Notes under the pieces: model-generated
What the model was told of the DNA's origin: nothing
The model's input: only the letters and a program-made list of their open reading frames with translations
Databases searched by the model: none
Assembly (NCBI GenBank): GCA_965217825.1
Contig: OZ244571.1
Location: 4,092,001 to 4,156,000, forward strand
Direction: 5' to 3'
Length of the DNA: 64,000 nt
Origin: VXNE01 sp965217825
Lineage (GTDB): Bacteria; Pseudomonadota; Gammaproteobacteria; Pseudomonadales; Azotimanducaceae
Position numbers and translations under genes: made by a program
In this document: piece after piece, positions 1 to 8,529 of the stretch
Layout of the letters: each line of letters opens with the position of its first letter
How positions within the stretch are numbered: position 1 is the first letter of the stretch

Positions 1-1
1 C

Positions 2-1207
2 CTCGCCTCGATGAAGGAATCGCATCCCACGGTGCCGATCATCATCATGACCGCGCACTCGGACCTCGAGGTGGCCGTCAGTTCCTACCAGGGCGGAGCA
101 TTCGAATACCTGCCCAAGCCCTTCGACGTCGACGATGCGGTCGCCACCGTACGTCGCGCCGTGGCACACCACCGTGGGGTTGAAGTCACAAAGCCCCCGG
201 CCGAGGAAAGCCCCGCAGCGGAAATCATCGGCCAGGCGCCAGCCATGCAGGAAGTATTTCGCGCCATAGGTCGCCTGGCGCAGTCGAATATCACGGTACT
301 GATCCAGGGGGAGTCCGGCACCGGCAAGGAACTCGTGGCGCGGGCGCTGCATCGCCACAGCCCGCGCTCAAGCGGGCAGATGGTCGCCTTGAACATGGCG
401 GCGATACCCAAGGATCTTATCGAGTCCGACCTCTTCGGCCACGAGAGAGGGGCTTTCACCGGCGCGAACTCGCAACGCCTGGGCCGGTTTGAACAGGCGG
501 ACCGCGGCACGCTGTTTCTCGACGAAATAGGAGACATGCCGCCGGATACGCAGACGCGCCTGCTGCGGGTGCTGGCGGACGGGGAGTTCTATCGCGTCGG
601 CGGTCGATCAACCATCAAGGTGGACGTGCGCATCATCGCGGCCACGCACCAGAATCTGGAGCAACTCGTACGCGACGGTATCTTTCGCGAAGACCTCTAC
701 CATCGATTGAACGTCATCCGCATCCATCTGCCGCGACTGATCGAACGATCGCAAGACATCCCGATCCTCGCGCGGCACTTCCTGCAAGCCGCCGCGAACG
801 AACTTGGCGGAGAACCGAAGCAACTCCGGCCGGAAACCGAGGCGCACCTCATGACGCTGGAGTGGCCCGGCAACGTGCGCCAACTCGAAAACACCTGCCG
901 CTGGCTTACCGTCATGGCCGCGGGTCGGGAGATCCTCATCGACGATCTGCCGCCCGAACTTACAAGCGGCAGCGGGTCGGCGGCGGTCGCCAGCGACTGG
1001 CAAGCCGGGCTGCGCGCCTGGGCCCAGGGAGAACTGGCCACGGGAACAAAGGGTATTCTGTCGAAGGCGCAACCGGAACTGGAGCATATCCTGATCCAGG
1101 CAGCCCTCGAATACACCGGGGGACGCAAGCGCGACGCCGCCGAACTGTTGGGCTGGGGCCGCAATACGCTGACGCGAAAGCTTGCGGAATCGGCGCGGAG
1201 ATCCTGA
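2..1207 (+). CDS. ntrC: NtrC-type sigma-54 response regulator, 5' end cut by window
   Basis: Enhancer-binding activator of sigma-54 promoters, the output half of the NtrB/NtrC nitrogen two-component system, acting on DNA in the cytoplasm. The window opens inside the receiver domain (MTAHSDLE segment; conserved lysine in YLPKPFD). The AAA+ domain follows, with Walker A GESGTGKE, the sigma-54 contact loop GAFTGA and Walker B LFLDEIGD. A Fis-type helix-turn-helix (RKRDAAELLGWGRNTL) ends the protein. About 400 residues are present; the family is usually near 470, so roughly the first 70 lie upstream. The GAFTGA loop and Fis domain exclude OmpR-type regulators. Another NtrC-class regulator is possible, but the receiver matches true NtrC closely. 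An IS630-type element starts 77 bases after the stop. Confidence 0.93.
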   Translation, partial: LASMKESHPTVPIIIMTAHSDLEVAVSSYQGGAFEYLPKPFDVDDAVATVRRAVAHHRGVEVTKPPAEESPAAEIIGQAPAMQEVFRAIGRLAQSNITVLIQGESGTGKELVARALHRHSPRSSGQMVALNMAAIPKDLIESDLFGHERGAFTGANSQRLGRFEQADRGTLFLDEIGDMPPDTQTRLLRVLADGEFYRVGGRSTIKVDVRIIAATHQNLEQLVRDGIFREDLYHRLNVIRIHLPRLIERSQDIPILARHFLQAAANELGGEPKQLRPETEAHLMTLEWPGNVRQLENTCRWLTVMAAGREILIDDLPPELTSGSGSAAVASDWQAGLRAWAQGELATGTKGILSKAQPELEHILIQAALEYTGGRKRDAAELLGWGRNTLTRKLAESARRS

Positions 1208-1294
1208 CCCACCAGCCGCCGTGATGACGACGCGTTGCGCTAGCCCCAGAAGTACAATCTCCTCAAGCGGCGCTCGCGTCAACCTAGTGTCTCG

Positions 1295-2451
1295 TCATAT
1301 ATCAAATGTCGGATAGAGACGCTTCAATTTGACGCGTGCGTCGTCCGTGGTGAACTGCCAATTCACCTTGGCCCGGAGGCGGTCGCGTGCGGCTTGCCAA
1401 GCGGCGACCTCGCTGCGCAGGATGTCGATGCGATCGATGCGTCGGTTCAGGCATTGGCGGATCATGACGTTGAGCTCGACCTCGGCGACGTTCAGCCAAC
1501 TGCCGTGCTTCGGGGTGAAGAGGAACTCGAAGCGATCCCACAGGGCCTTGGCCCGCGCCGGCGGGAAGGCTTCGTAGAATGCGCCCGGGCGGTGGGTGTT
1601 CAAATTGTCCATCACCAAGGTGATTTTTTTGGCGTCGGGGTACCGTGCGGCAATGTCAGCGAGGAAGTGCGCCCAGTCGATCTTGGTCTTGCGCTCGGTC
1701 ACCCGGGTCATGCGCTTGCCGGCCAAGGGCTCCGTGGCCATGAATACGTTGCAGGTTCCGCAGCGCCGGTACTCGTAATCGTGGCGGGCTGGCCGGCCCG
1801 GTTCGGCGGGGACCGGCACGCGCGTCTCGCGGATCAACTGGCGCGGCGTCTCGTCCATGCAAACCACGGGAAAGGCCTTGTCGTACGGACGCCGGTACAC
1901 GTCGAGGACCTGCTCCATGGCCGCCGCGAAGTCCGCGTTGCGTTGCGGCGGGATCACCCATCCGACCCGACGCCAAGGCTTGATCTCGTTTTTTTTAGAA
2001 CCCGCCGCACCGTCTCGTGCGACACGCTGTCGATGTAGCCGAGTTCCACGGCGTGGTCCGCCAGCAGCCGCAGCGACCATTGCCCGTGGCCAGCCGGTGG
2101 CTCGCCACAGCTCAACGCCACCAGGCGTGCCTCGAACTCGCCGTCGGCCTTGCGCAGGTAGGTCGGGCGGCGACCCTGACGGCCACCCAGTGCCGCCTCG
2201 ATCCCCGCCTCCACAAAACGCTTCTTTGCCCGATCCACCTTGCGCATGCTGATCCGCAGAATGTCCGCAATGGCCTCCCCGGTCGCCTGTCGTTCGTTGA
2301 ATTGCCCTTCGTCGCAGTTGAGCAGGATCAACGCGTTGATCACCTTCTGCGAGCGGTGTGAGCCTTTGTTCGTGATCGCCGTCAGATCTTTCCGTTCCGC
2401 TTCGTCCAATGTCACCACGTAGCGCTTCATGCACTGATCCTCGCCCTGCAT
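1295..2451 (-). CDS. IS630-family transposase, joined by -1 frameshift
   Basis: DDE transposase for the surrounding element. The N-terminal half (start 2451, MQGEDQCMKRYVV) holds helix-turn-helix segments and runs to RRVLKK. The C-terminal half lies in the -1 frame and carries the catalytic core: VVCMDETPRQ, TLVMDNLNTH, and FTPKHGSWLNVAEVEL with the final glutamate. Reading -1 at the run of eight A residues (1996-1989) gives RRVLKK-NEIKPWRR without gap or loss, so the product is about 385 residues. The start could also be the internal methionine of MKRYVV. Programmed frameshifting is known in this family, so the gene may be active; a decay frameshift cannot be excluded. Confidence 0.8.
1989..1996 (-). 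other. Slippery A8 run for -1 ribosomal frameshifting
   Basis: On the minus strand the codons are CTA AAA AAA ACG, containing the classic A AAA AAA slippery heptamer. Slipping back one base changes the next codons to AAC GAG ATC, which opens the transposase catalytic frame. I did not fold the downstream sequence to look for a stimulatory hairpin. Confidence 0.7.
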
Positions 2452-2579
2452 CGAGACCCAGTAATCTATCAGATTCTATACGACATAACATGTGTGACAT
2501 GACACTAGCGCCGCGACACCTGCTTACGGGTGCGACCGGCCGGAGAGACGGTCACTAAAAAGAATCTTTGGAGAGACCG

Positions 2580-3722
2580 ATGGGCAAGACGTCCAGCGAA
2601 CGAACAAACACGCCCAAGACAATCGGCCCGGTCAAGGTCGAGTGGAATCCGTTGGACTACGAGATGAAGCTAAACAGCGTAGGCGGCCACGAAGTGGGGG
2701 CCGAAGGCAAAGTCGCGCTGAAGGCGCGGTGTATGCGATGTTGGGGACCAGTGGAAGGGCGTTTCGATGATGATGTCACGCGTGTGCCGGACGCGATTCG
2801 TTGTCGTGTATGCGGGAGGTCGCTCGAAGGAGAGGACGCCAAGGAAGAACACCAACGGATGTCGGATGAGGACTCAAGGAACATGTTCAACATGGCACTT
2901 GGTCTGGGCTTCAAGTACCGCGATGACGCAGTCTTCCTGCAGAAGTGGTTTCCGTACATGGATCGTCAATCCGAGAGTGGAATCCTTGAACGCGTAAAGG
3001 AGCGGGCTTCCGAGGGGGCCAAAGACGGCTGGCTGACCCGAAGCGGATTTCCGGCAGGATCAGCAGGATTCCTGTTCCTTCAAGCCAAGGCAGTGATGGC
3101 AGGCATAGAACGACTGCCGAGAGAGCTATCCATCACGCGCTTCTCCGACGTCGACGTCAACGACGATGGGTCAGCAACCGTGTACTTGTCCAAGAAAAGG
3201 CTTGGCGAGCATACCAAGACCACTGAGTACGAATTGATGAGAAAACTGGGTTCCACGATGACCATTGGCATGATGTCTGCGTTCGCGTGTGAACTGGCGA
3301 TGAAGGCGATCCGTCTTACCTGCATGGACGAAGCGCGAAAGAATCACGACCTGTGGAAGCTGTACCGCGACCTGCCTACCGACAGCAAGAGGCGAATTCG
3401 AGCGGACTTCGACGAAGTTGAATTGGTGTTAAAGAGCGCCCGCCGCGCCTTCGACAGATGGAGATACTTCGAGGCGAATGCAGGCGGACACGGCATGAGT
3501 GCCATGATCAATACACAAAGAGCGTTCGACTTGGCTAAGGCGGCGAGAGTGATTTTCGACGAAGCAGAGATGGTTGGACTGGGCTATTCCGTTCACCTTG
3601 ACGCCACGCAAAGGATCCGGGAGGTCGAGAGGCGGAGAAACGTTCACGTCAAACATGACATGAAGGTCAGGGGAACGGAAGCGCCGCCCGTTGATAAAGA
3701 CGCTGAAAACTCTGGAGAATAA
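2580..3722 (+). CDS. Uncharacterised protein: zinc ribbon plus HEPN-like helices
   Basis: 380-residue protein that I do not recognise by name. A zinc-ribbon pattern lies near the N-terminus (C51-x2-C54 ... C75-x2-C78). A helical C-terminal region holds ELAMKAIRL (about 238-246) and NHDLWKLYRDLP (about 255-266), a pattern common in HEPN-like and abortive-infection proteins, where an E..LK helix is followed by HDL..L. A clear HEPN RNase R-x4-6-H motif is not visible, so nuclease activity is not claimed. The ATG at 2580 is chosen because GGAGAG sits just upstream; an in-frame TTG at 2568 is less likely. It lies alone between the IS630 element and a dead integrase, which suggests it is island cargo. 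Confidence 0.6.
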   Translation: MGKTSSERTNTPKTIGPVKVEWNPLDYEMKLNSVGGHEVGAEGKVALKARCMRCWGPVEGRFDDDVTRVPDAIRCRVCGRSLEGEDAKEEHQRMSDEDSRNMFNMALGLGFKYRDDAVFLQKWFPYMDRQSESGILERVKERASEGAKDGWLTRSGFPAGSAGFLFLQAKAVMAGIERLPRELSITRFSDVDVNDDGSATVYLSKKRLGEHTKTTEYELMRKLGSTMTIGMMSAFACELAMKAIRLTCMDEARKNHDLWKLYRDLPTDSKRRIRADFDEVELVLKSARRAFDRWRYFEANAGGHGMSAMINTQRAFDLAKAARVIFDEAEMVGLGYSVHLDATQRIREVERRRNVHVKHDMKVRGTEAPPVDKDAENSGE

Positions 3723-3724
3723 TC

Positions 3725-4624
3725 CTAACTAATCGCGTCCGCCCAAGCCTGCATGACCGGGCGGCGCTTCTCCAGCAGGTCGTCGCGCGCGTAGGCGGCG
3801 ACCGTTGCCGACCCCTCGACGTGGGCCAAGACGAACTCCGACAGCAGTTCCGGCACGTCCGTTTCTCTCGCCCACCCCTTGAAGCAGGTGCGGAACCCTG
3901 TGGCCCGACGCCGGCACGTTGGAGCGCAAAAGCAACGTGTGGATGGTGTTTTGACCCAACACCTTGGCGCGCTGACCCGAAAACACGAGTCTGCCCCGCG
4001 TCAGCTTGCGCGCCTTGCGCAGCACGGCGACGGCCTGATCGCTCAGGGGGACTCGATGCGGCTTGCCGGTTTTCATGTGTTCGGCGGGCTTGTTCCACAC
4101 GACATTGTCAAAGTCCACGTCGGCCCACGTCATACGACGCACCTCGATTTGCCCTCCAGCGCCAGTGGGCGCAGGACCTCCATGACGGCGGCGGTGCCAA
4201 TCTTGTCCACAGGCGTCTTGCCGATCTTGGGTAGCACGTAGTCGGCCATGCGCTGCCGCCAGCCGGCGCGGTGCGGGAGGAGGAGCCTCCCTTCCACTCC
4301 TGGCAGCAGAGCTTGTACGACGCCTCGGCGGCCTCGGCGAACGTGGGCACCTTGACGCGGCGCGGGTCGTCGCCCAACCGCGCGACGCGGCGGTTCTCAA
4401 AGGCCGTTTCCCGCGCCTCGGTGAGGGTCACGAGGTTGGCGCTACCCGAGGCCAAAGTCGCTGCGTTTGCCGTGAATCATCAGGCGTTGCACCCACGACC
4501 GCGCCCCGGTCGGCTTGACGTACAGCATCAGGCCGATGCCGTCGCTATGTCTGACGGGTTTCGCGTGGCGCACCTGGGCGGCGGTGAGGCAGTGTGTTTG
4601 ACGTCTCATGCGGTGTTCCCTCAC
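3725..4624 (-). pseudogene. P4-type tyrosine integrase (DUF4102 type), several frameshifts
   Basis: Remnant of a site-specific integrase. Pieces in different minus-strand frames line up in order. The N-terminal DUF4102 region begins at 4624 (LTAAQVRHAKPVRHSDGIGL ... RSWVQRLMIHGKRSDFGLG). The SAM-like core-binding part lies near 4440-4300 (VPTFAEAAEA). The catalytic part lies near 4150-3880 (MTWADVDFDNVVWNKPAEHM, KPHRVPLSD). The C-terminal end (FVLAHVEG ... VMQAWADAIS) stops at 3725. At least three frame changes are needed, so no working integrase is made. Such enzymes normally sit beside a tRNA att site, but none is visible nearby. Confidence 0.8.
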
Positions 4625-4688
4625 TTACGGTTGCACTTCCACAAGTGAGGGTAACGCCCTTTGTTCCCACAATTTAGCCGTGGGTACC

Positions 4689-4744
4689 GTAGATCAGGCA
4701 TTTGACCCGCTTGGCGTCAAATGCACGATAAATTATTGATCTAC
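4689..4744. repeat. Nested inverted repeat upstream of dead integrase
   Basis: Outer arms GTAGATCA (4689-4696) and TGATCTAC (4737-4744) enclose perfect inner arms GCATTTGAC (4698-4706) and GTCAAATGC (4716-4724). It lies between the integrase remnant and the acyl-CoA dehydrogenase gene end. It could be a recombination or attachment region, a regulator site or a terminator; there is no run of T to favour a terminator. Confidence 0.5.
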
Positions 4745-4785
4745 CGTGTAGTTTTCCCTAGGCAAATACTACAAAGCGAGCACGT

Positions 4786-5976
4786 TTAGCCGAAATAATT
4801 GCCGCCATCGGTGTTGCGCAGCTTGTCCCGCGCAATCACCATGCGATGCACTTCGGAGGGACCCTCGCCGATGCGCTTGACCCGCAACTCCCGGTACCAA
4901 CGCTCCAACGGCATCTCCTTGGCAACGCCCATCCCCCCGAACATCTGTATCGCGCGATCGACCACGCGCCAAGCAGTCTCGGTGCCGTAGAGTTTGCAAA
5001 CCGAAGCATCCACCTTGCCGGGCGCGCCGGCGTCCACCTTCGATGCGGCATCGTAAATCAGCATCCGGGCTGCGCGCAGTTCCACTTCAGAATCTGCGAT
5101 CATCCACTGAATCGCCTGTTTGTCCGCCAATACGCCATCGCGCGCCGGCCGATTCTTGACCCATCCGCAGGCCATGTCCAAGGCTTCCTGGGCGATCCCG
5201 ACGCAGCCGGCGGCATACGGAATGCGCGCGTCCACCAGCCAGTTCTCGGCGACGCCGAAGCCGCGGCCCACCTCCCCGAGCACGTTCTCCGCCGGCACTT
5301 CGCAGTTGTCCAGAACGATCTCGTAAGGGGACAGCGCCCGAATCACCTTGATCTCGTGAAACTCGATGCCCTTGAAGTCGGGTTCAACGATGAACGCAGT
5401 GATCTGCGGCGGCGCGCCGTCTCTCGTGCGCGCGAATATGATGCCGAAGTCAGCGCTCGCCGCCGCCGTGATCCACATCTTGCGTCCGTTCAAGACCCAC
5501 ACGTCGCCCTCCTTGCGCGCCCGGGTCTGAATGTTGTTGCGCGGATCCGATCCGCCCGTCGGTTCGGTAATGGCGACGAACGCGCGCTTTTCTCCGTCGA
5601 TGCAGGGAACGCCGTACTTCTCGATCTGCTCTGGCGTCCCCGACCAGACGATGTTGGGCGGTCCGCCGCCGAACGCTCCCAACGCCGGGTTGTATGCGCC
5701 GAGACGGCACCTCGCCGCCTCCTCGGCGATGATCGCGCGCGCCATGGCGCTAACTTGATTGCCGCCGTACTCCTCCGGCACCGTCAACCGCGTGAGCCCC
5801 ATCTCCTCGGCGATCCTGCGCAGCCGCGCGCGGTCTTGGGGTTCGCATCCGAGCGCGTCGTGGGGCAAGGTGTCCTCGATGGGTTTGACTTCCTCGCGCA
5901 TGAAACGCCGAATCTGGTCGCGCATCAGCAGCAACTCGTCCGGTAGCCGGAATCCATAGTGATTGCCATTGTCCAT
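4786..5976 (-). CDS. Acyl-CoA dehydrogenase
   Basis: FAD-dependent flavoenzyme that makes the alpha-beta double bond of an acyl-CoA, feeding electrons to ETF. The family fold is clear: an N-terminal helical domain (LTVPEEYGG), a middle domain (AFVAITEPTGGSD; RKMWITAAAS), and a C-terminal helical domain (IQMFGGMGVAKEMPLERWYRELRVKRIGEG). The last segment, IGEGPSEVHRMVIAR, is typical of the family. The ATG at 5976 is chosen because AAAGGAGGG lies just upstream; the longer frame to 6063 has no such site. Length is 396 residues, normal for the family. Substrate chain length cannot be read from sequence. Confidence 0.92.
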   Translation of the reverse strand: MDNGNHYGFRLPDELLLMRDQIRRFMREEVKPIEDTLPHDALGCEPQDRARLRRIAEEMGLTRLTVPEEYGGNQVSAMARAIIAEEAARCRLGAYNPALGAFGGGPPNIVWSGTPEQIEKYGVPCIDGEKRAFVAITEPTGGSDPRNNIQTRARKEGDVWVLNGRKMWITAAASADFGIIFARTRDGAPPQITAFIVEPDFKGIEFHEIKVIRALSPYEIVLDNCEVPAENVLGEVGRGFGVAENWLVDARIPYAAGCVGIAQEALDMACGWVKNRPARDGVLADKQAIQWMIADSEVELRAARMLIYDAASKVDAGAPGKVDASVCKLYGTETAWRVVDRAIQMFGGMGVAKEMPLERWYRELRVKRIGEGPSEVHRMVIARDKLRNTDGGNYFG

Positions 5977-6134
5977 CGATATCTTCCCTCCTTTGGGCCC
6001 ACCGCTATCGTCACGGGTTGGCGCCAATACAATCCTCGACACATGAACAACATGGTCCCCCACGCGTCGGCGACGCCTCCCGGCTCGGCGCTATTATCCA
6101 CCTATCCGCGCGCGCGGTGGATTCGGGAACATAC

Positions 6135-6599
6135 ATGAACACCATGCCCGGCATCGTTCTCTACGAACCCGAGATACCTCCCAATACGGGCAGTATCATT
6201 CGCCTGGCGGCCAACACCGGCGCCCCGCTCGCGCTGATCGAACCGCTCGGATTCGAACTCGACGATACCCGCCTGAAGCGCGCGGGGCTTGACTACCGCG
6301 AGTTCGCCGACGTGCGCGTGTATCCAAACCTCGAGGCATACCTCGAAAGCGCCCAGCCCGAACGTGTATTCGCCTTTACCACGAAGGCAACGACACCCCA
6401 CACCGCGCCGCGCTATCGCGCCGGCGATGCCCTGTTGTTCGGGCCGGAAACCCGCGGACTTCCCGCGCCCCTGCTCGCCGGCTTTCCCCCGGAGCGAAAG
6501 CTGCGCATTCCCATGCGACCGCATTCGCGCAGTCTGAATCTAGGGAACGCCGTGGCTATCGCGGTCTACGAAGCATGGCGTCAGTTGGGGTTTGACTGA
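6135..6599 (+). CDS. trmL: tRNA (cytidine/uridine-34 2'-O)-methyltransferase TrmL
   Basis: SPOUT-class methyltransferase that 2'-O-methylates the wobble base of tRNA-Leu isoacceptors using SAM. The protein follows E. coli TrmL almost throughout: IVLYEPEIPPNTGSIIRLAA at the start, RAGLDYREFADV in the middle, and the knotted SAM-binding end with FGPETRGLPA and IPMRPHSRSLNLGNAVAIA. Length is 154 residues from 6135, normal for the family; a second in-frame ATG at 6144 is also possible. It stands in a trmL/secB/gpmI/envC neighbourhood resembling that of E. coli, which supports the call. Confidence 0.95.
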   Translation: MNTMPGIVLYEPEIPPNTGSIIRLAANTGAPLALIEPLGFELDDTRLKRAGLDYREFADVRVYPNLEAYLESAQPERVFAFTTKATTPHTAPRYRAGDALLFGPETRGLPAPLLAGFPPERKLRIPMRPHSRSLNLGNAVAIAVYEAWRQLGFD

Positions 6600-6628
6600 A
6601 TTCTTGCTCGTGGCCCATCCGAAGTGCT

Positions 6629-6643
6629 CCCGTTCGAAACGGG
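6629..6643 (+). terminator. Short hairpin after trmL
   Basis: Arms CCCGTT and AACGGG are separated by CGA, 30 bases after the trmL stop. No strong T run follows, so this is only a weak terminator candidate. Confidence 0.3.
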
Positions 6644-6772
6644 TAGATTCTCGCACTCGAAATACGGAGATGGAGCACAAGAACGCAGCAAGACGTGTGC
6701 AATAATGCGGCGTGATCCACGACTAGCGGCGAAAACCTGAGCCCGGAACTTGTATCGATACTTGCCGTCGGC

Positions 6773-7042
6773 GTGGCGCTGGCCGGGCTGATCTTGACGG
6801 GACTGCGCGGCGTGCGTACCGAAATGCATGCCGTGCGTACCGAAATGCATGCCGTGCGTTCTGAAATGCATTCCGTGCGCTCTGAAATGAACACCGTGCG
6901 CACCGAACTGAACGATGTGCGCACGGACGTGGGTGATCTGCGCGAACGCGTGGCGCGCCTTGAAGGCCTGTTCGAAGGATTCATCAAGATGTTCGAAGGA
7001 TTCATCAGGAAAGCGCCCGCGAACGACCCGGGTTCCAACTAA
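6773..7042 (+). CDS. Small membrane-anchored coiled-coil protein with heptad repeats
   Basis: An N-terminal hydrophobic stretch (VALAGLILTGL) looks like a membrane anchor. It is followed by regular seven-residue units of type VRTEMHA, changing gradually to VRTDVGD, LRERVAR and LEGLFEG, an ideal coiled coil. The last part (GFIKMFEGFIRKAP) repeats a short F-E-G-F-I motif. GTG at 6773 gives 89 residues. The reading frame stays open upstream to a CTG at 6737 (LSPELVSILAVG), a beginning I associate with similar small proteins, so the true start may be there. Function unknown. It sits downstream of trmL in the same direction. Confidence 0.6.
   Translation: MALAGLILTGLRGVRTEMHAVRTEMHAVRSEMHSVRSEMNTVRTELNDVRTDVGDLRERVARLEGLFEGFIKMFEGFIRKAPANDPGSN
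6812..6958 (+). repeat. 21-bp tandem repeat coding for coiled-coil heptads
   Basis: Seven adjacent 21-base units begin at 6812, 6833, 6854, 6875, 6896, 6917 and 6938. The first two are identical (GTGCGTACCGAAATGCATG then CC) and later ones diverge stepwise. Each unit codes one heptad, so unit gain or loss keeps the frame. Confidence 0.85.
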
Positions 7043-7152
7043 ACAACGAGATGCGGACCCCGCGTCCGCGCCATGCCGCAATCAACCCTTTGATTTAAAC
7101 GTGCCTCGGGCGGCGTCCCGCCGTCACGTCCTCCGCATCCATGGATCCGCGT

Positions 7153-7533
7153 CTACTCCTCGTCAGCGGGAGCACTTCCAAAGTAGAGCGTGTGTCCGTC
7201 CGGATCCTCAATCACAAACTCGGTCATGCCCCAGGGACGGTCGGAGATGCCTTCAATGATCTTCACGCCAGCTTCCTGAACCTGCCGGAAAGCGGCATGG
7301 ATGTCGCGCACGCCAACATGGACGTGAAGGTGATGCCCGCGCCGAACGAAGTCGATGCCCGGGTCGGGATCGTCCACCAGCTTGAGGTGAATCATCCGGT
7401 CGCCACTGCTGACACCAGCGTAGAAGTCTTGGTGCCTAAAGGCGAGCACGAAACCAAGCTTCCCGGTATAGAAGTGAATCGCGCGTTTGAGGTCGGTGGT
7501 GCGGAGTTGGGGTACGAGTTCTTCTATCTCCAT
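7153..7533 (-). CDS. VOC (glyoxalase/bleomycin-resistance fold) family protein
   Basis: Small metal-dependent or binding protein of the vicinal oxygen chelate superfamily, 126 residues. The fold signature is visible: PQLRTTDLKRAIHFYTGKLG at the N-terminus, MIHLKLVDD and HLHVHVGVRDIHAAF in the middle, and FVIEDPDGHTLYFG at the C-terminus, holding the usual metal-side E and H positions. The ATG at 7533 has GGAGG five bases upstream; an in-frame ATG at 7545 is possible. The reaction cannot be named. It sits between the trmL side and secB, an insertion relative to the E. coli order. Confidence 0.85.
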   Translation of the reverse strand: MEIEELVPQLRTTDLKRAIHFYTGKLGFVLAFRHQDFYAGVSSGDRMIHLKLVDDPDPGIDFVRRGHHLHVHVGVRDIHAAFRQVQEAGVKIIEGISDRPWGMTEFVIEDPDGHTLYFGSAPADEE

Positions 7534-7636
7534 CGCGTCCTCCATCGCGTCACTTCCCGATGCACGCCACTCGCCGGAAGTGCCGGTTCCGTGCACCTCC
7601 CCAAGCCACCGACTGAAATACGGTCGAGAGCCGCGA

Positions 7637-8107
7637 TCAGTTGACGCTGTCGCTACGCTCCGAGTCCCTGTTCCGCAATGCTTGCTCGTACAGTGAGGCG
7701 AAGTCCACAGGGGCGAGCATGAACGGCGGGAACGTCCCTTTCCCCGCCACGTTGTCCACCGCTTCGCGCACGTATGGAAACAGCATGTCGGGGCAAACCA
7801 CCGCAAGAATCCGTTGAAGCGCCGGTCCCTCCGCCCCCTCGATGAGAAAGACCCCGGCCTGTTGCACCTCGATGATGAGCGCCGTGAAATCTTCACCATC
7901 GTTTTGTGACTTCGCCGACAGCGTCGCCGTGAGGACAACCTCGAAACGGGTCTGGGACACCCGACTCGCCGCGGTGTTGATATCGAGGTGGACATTCGGC
8001 TTCCACTCGCTCGCGAACACCTGCGGCGCGCGCGGCGACTCGAACGACAGATCTTTCAGGTAGATCCGCTCGACCTGTACCCGCACGGCAACCTGCTGAT
8101 CGGCCAT
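7637..8107 (-). CDS. secB: Protein-export chaperone SecB
   Basis: Tetrameric cytoplasmic chaperone that keeps preproteins unfolded and delivers them to SecA. The family pattern is clear: VERIYLKDLSFESPRAPQVF at the N-terminus, FEVVLTATLSAK in the sheet, and YVREAVDNVAGKGTFPPFML near the end, matching the SecB RE.V...T..GGFPP region. ATG at 8107 is favoured because AAGGG lies nine bases upstream; ATG at 8113 overlaps the upstream rhodanese stop (ATGA) and is also possible. Product is 156 residues, normal for SecB. Coupling to the rhodanese gene matches the yibN-secB neighbourhood of enterobacteria, here without grxC. Confidence 0.95.
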   Translation of the reverse strand: MADQQVAVRVQVERIYLKDLSFESPRAPQVFASEWKPNVHLDINTAASRVSQTRFEVVLTATLSAKSQNDGEDFTALIIEVQQAGVFLIEGAEGPALQRILAVVCPDMLFPYVREAVDNVAGKGTFPPFMLAPVDFASLYEQALRNRDSERSDSVN

Positions 8108-8109
8108 CG

Positions 8110-8529
8110 TCATGAACCCTTGACGACCGGGAGGTTCTGACTGCGCCACTCCGTGATGCCGCCGCGCAGGCGTACCACGTTCTCGAAGCCCGCCTTGCGC
8201 AGGAGCGTACCCACCGCGCCGGAGTGCTGACCCATCTTGCAAGCGACCACCACCGGCTTGACCTTGTGTCTTTCCAATTCGCCAATGCGGCTGGCAATCG
8301 CGGTGTGGGGAATGTTCATCGCATCGACGATGTGGCCCTCGCCGAACTCTTTCTTGTCGCGCACATCCAGCACCACTGCACCCTCGCGGTTAATCAGGTC
8401 GACGAGTTGCTGCGCGCTCACGGCACGGCCGCCGCGCTGCAGTTCGTTCCTGGCGAATATCCCCATCAAGACCACGAAGATGCCGGTCAGGATGTAGTGA
8501 TTGCCAATAAATTCAAACAGTTGTTCCAT
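8110..8529 (-). CDS. yibN: Membrane-anchored rhodanese-like protein (YibN-like)
   Basis: Single-domain rhodanese, 139 residues. One transmembrane segment (HYILTGIFVVLMGIFA) is followed by a rhodanese domain with VVLDVRDKKEFGEGHI and the active-site loop ACKMGQHSG, whose cysteine would carry persulfide sulfur. A C-terminal region with LRGGITEW is typical of the fold. Its stop overlaps the start region of secB, so the two are co-transcribed. In E. coli the same position is held by yibN, whose exact role is not firmly known. It reads away from gpmI, and the gap of about 95 bases must hold both promoters. Confidence 0.92.
   Translation of the reverse strand: MEQLFEFIGNHYILTGIFVVLMGIFARNELQRGGRAVSAQQLVDLINREGAVVLDVRDKKEFGEGHIVDAMNIPHTAIASRIGELERHKVKPVVVACKMGQHSGAVGTLLRKAGFENVVRLRGGITEWRSQNLPVVKGS

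Larger units (their letters stand above)
1285..2507 (-). mobile_element. IS630-family insertion sequence with TA flanks
   Basis: The element of about 1.22 kb carries one transposase gene read from the minus strand. Its ends are imperfect inverted repeats: TAGTGTCTCGTCAT at 1285 and, read inward from 2507, TAGTGTCATGTCAC. Similarity continues to the shared ATGTCG about 23 bases in. A TA dinucleotide flanks each end (1285-1286 and 2506-2507), as expected for the IS630/Tc1-mariner group, which duplicates TA. The ends resemble those of the MITE at 61488-61648. Confidence 0.85.

Noticed and set aside
1285..3722. IS630 element and the following gene as one transposon with cargo
   Set aside because: Both TA-flanked tips of the IS are found inside 1285-2507, so the 2580-3722 gene lies outside the element.
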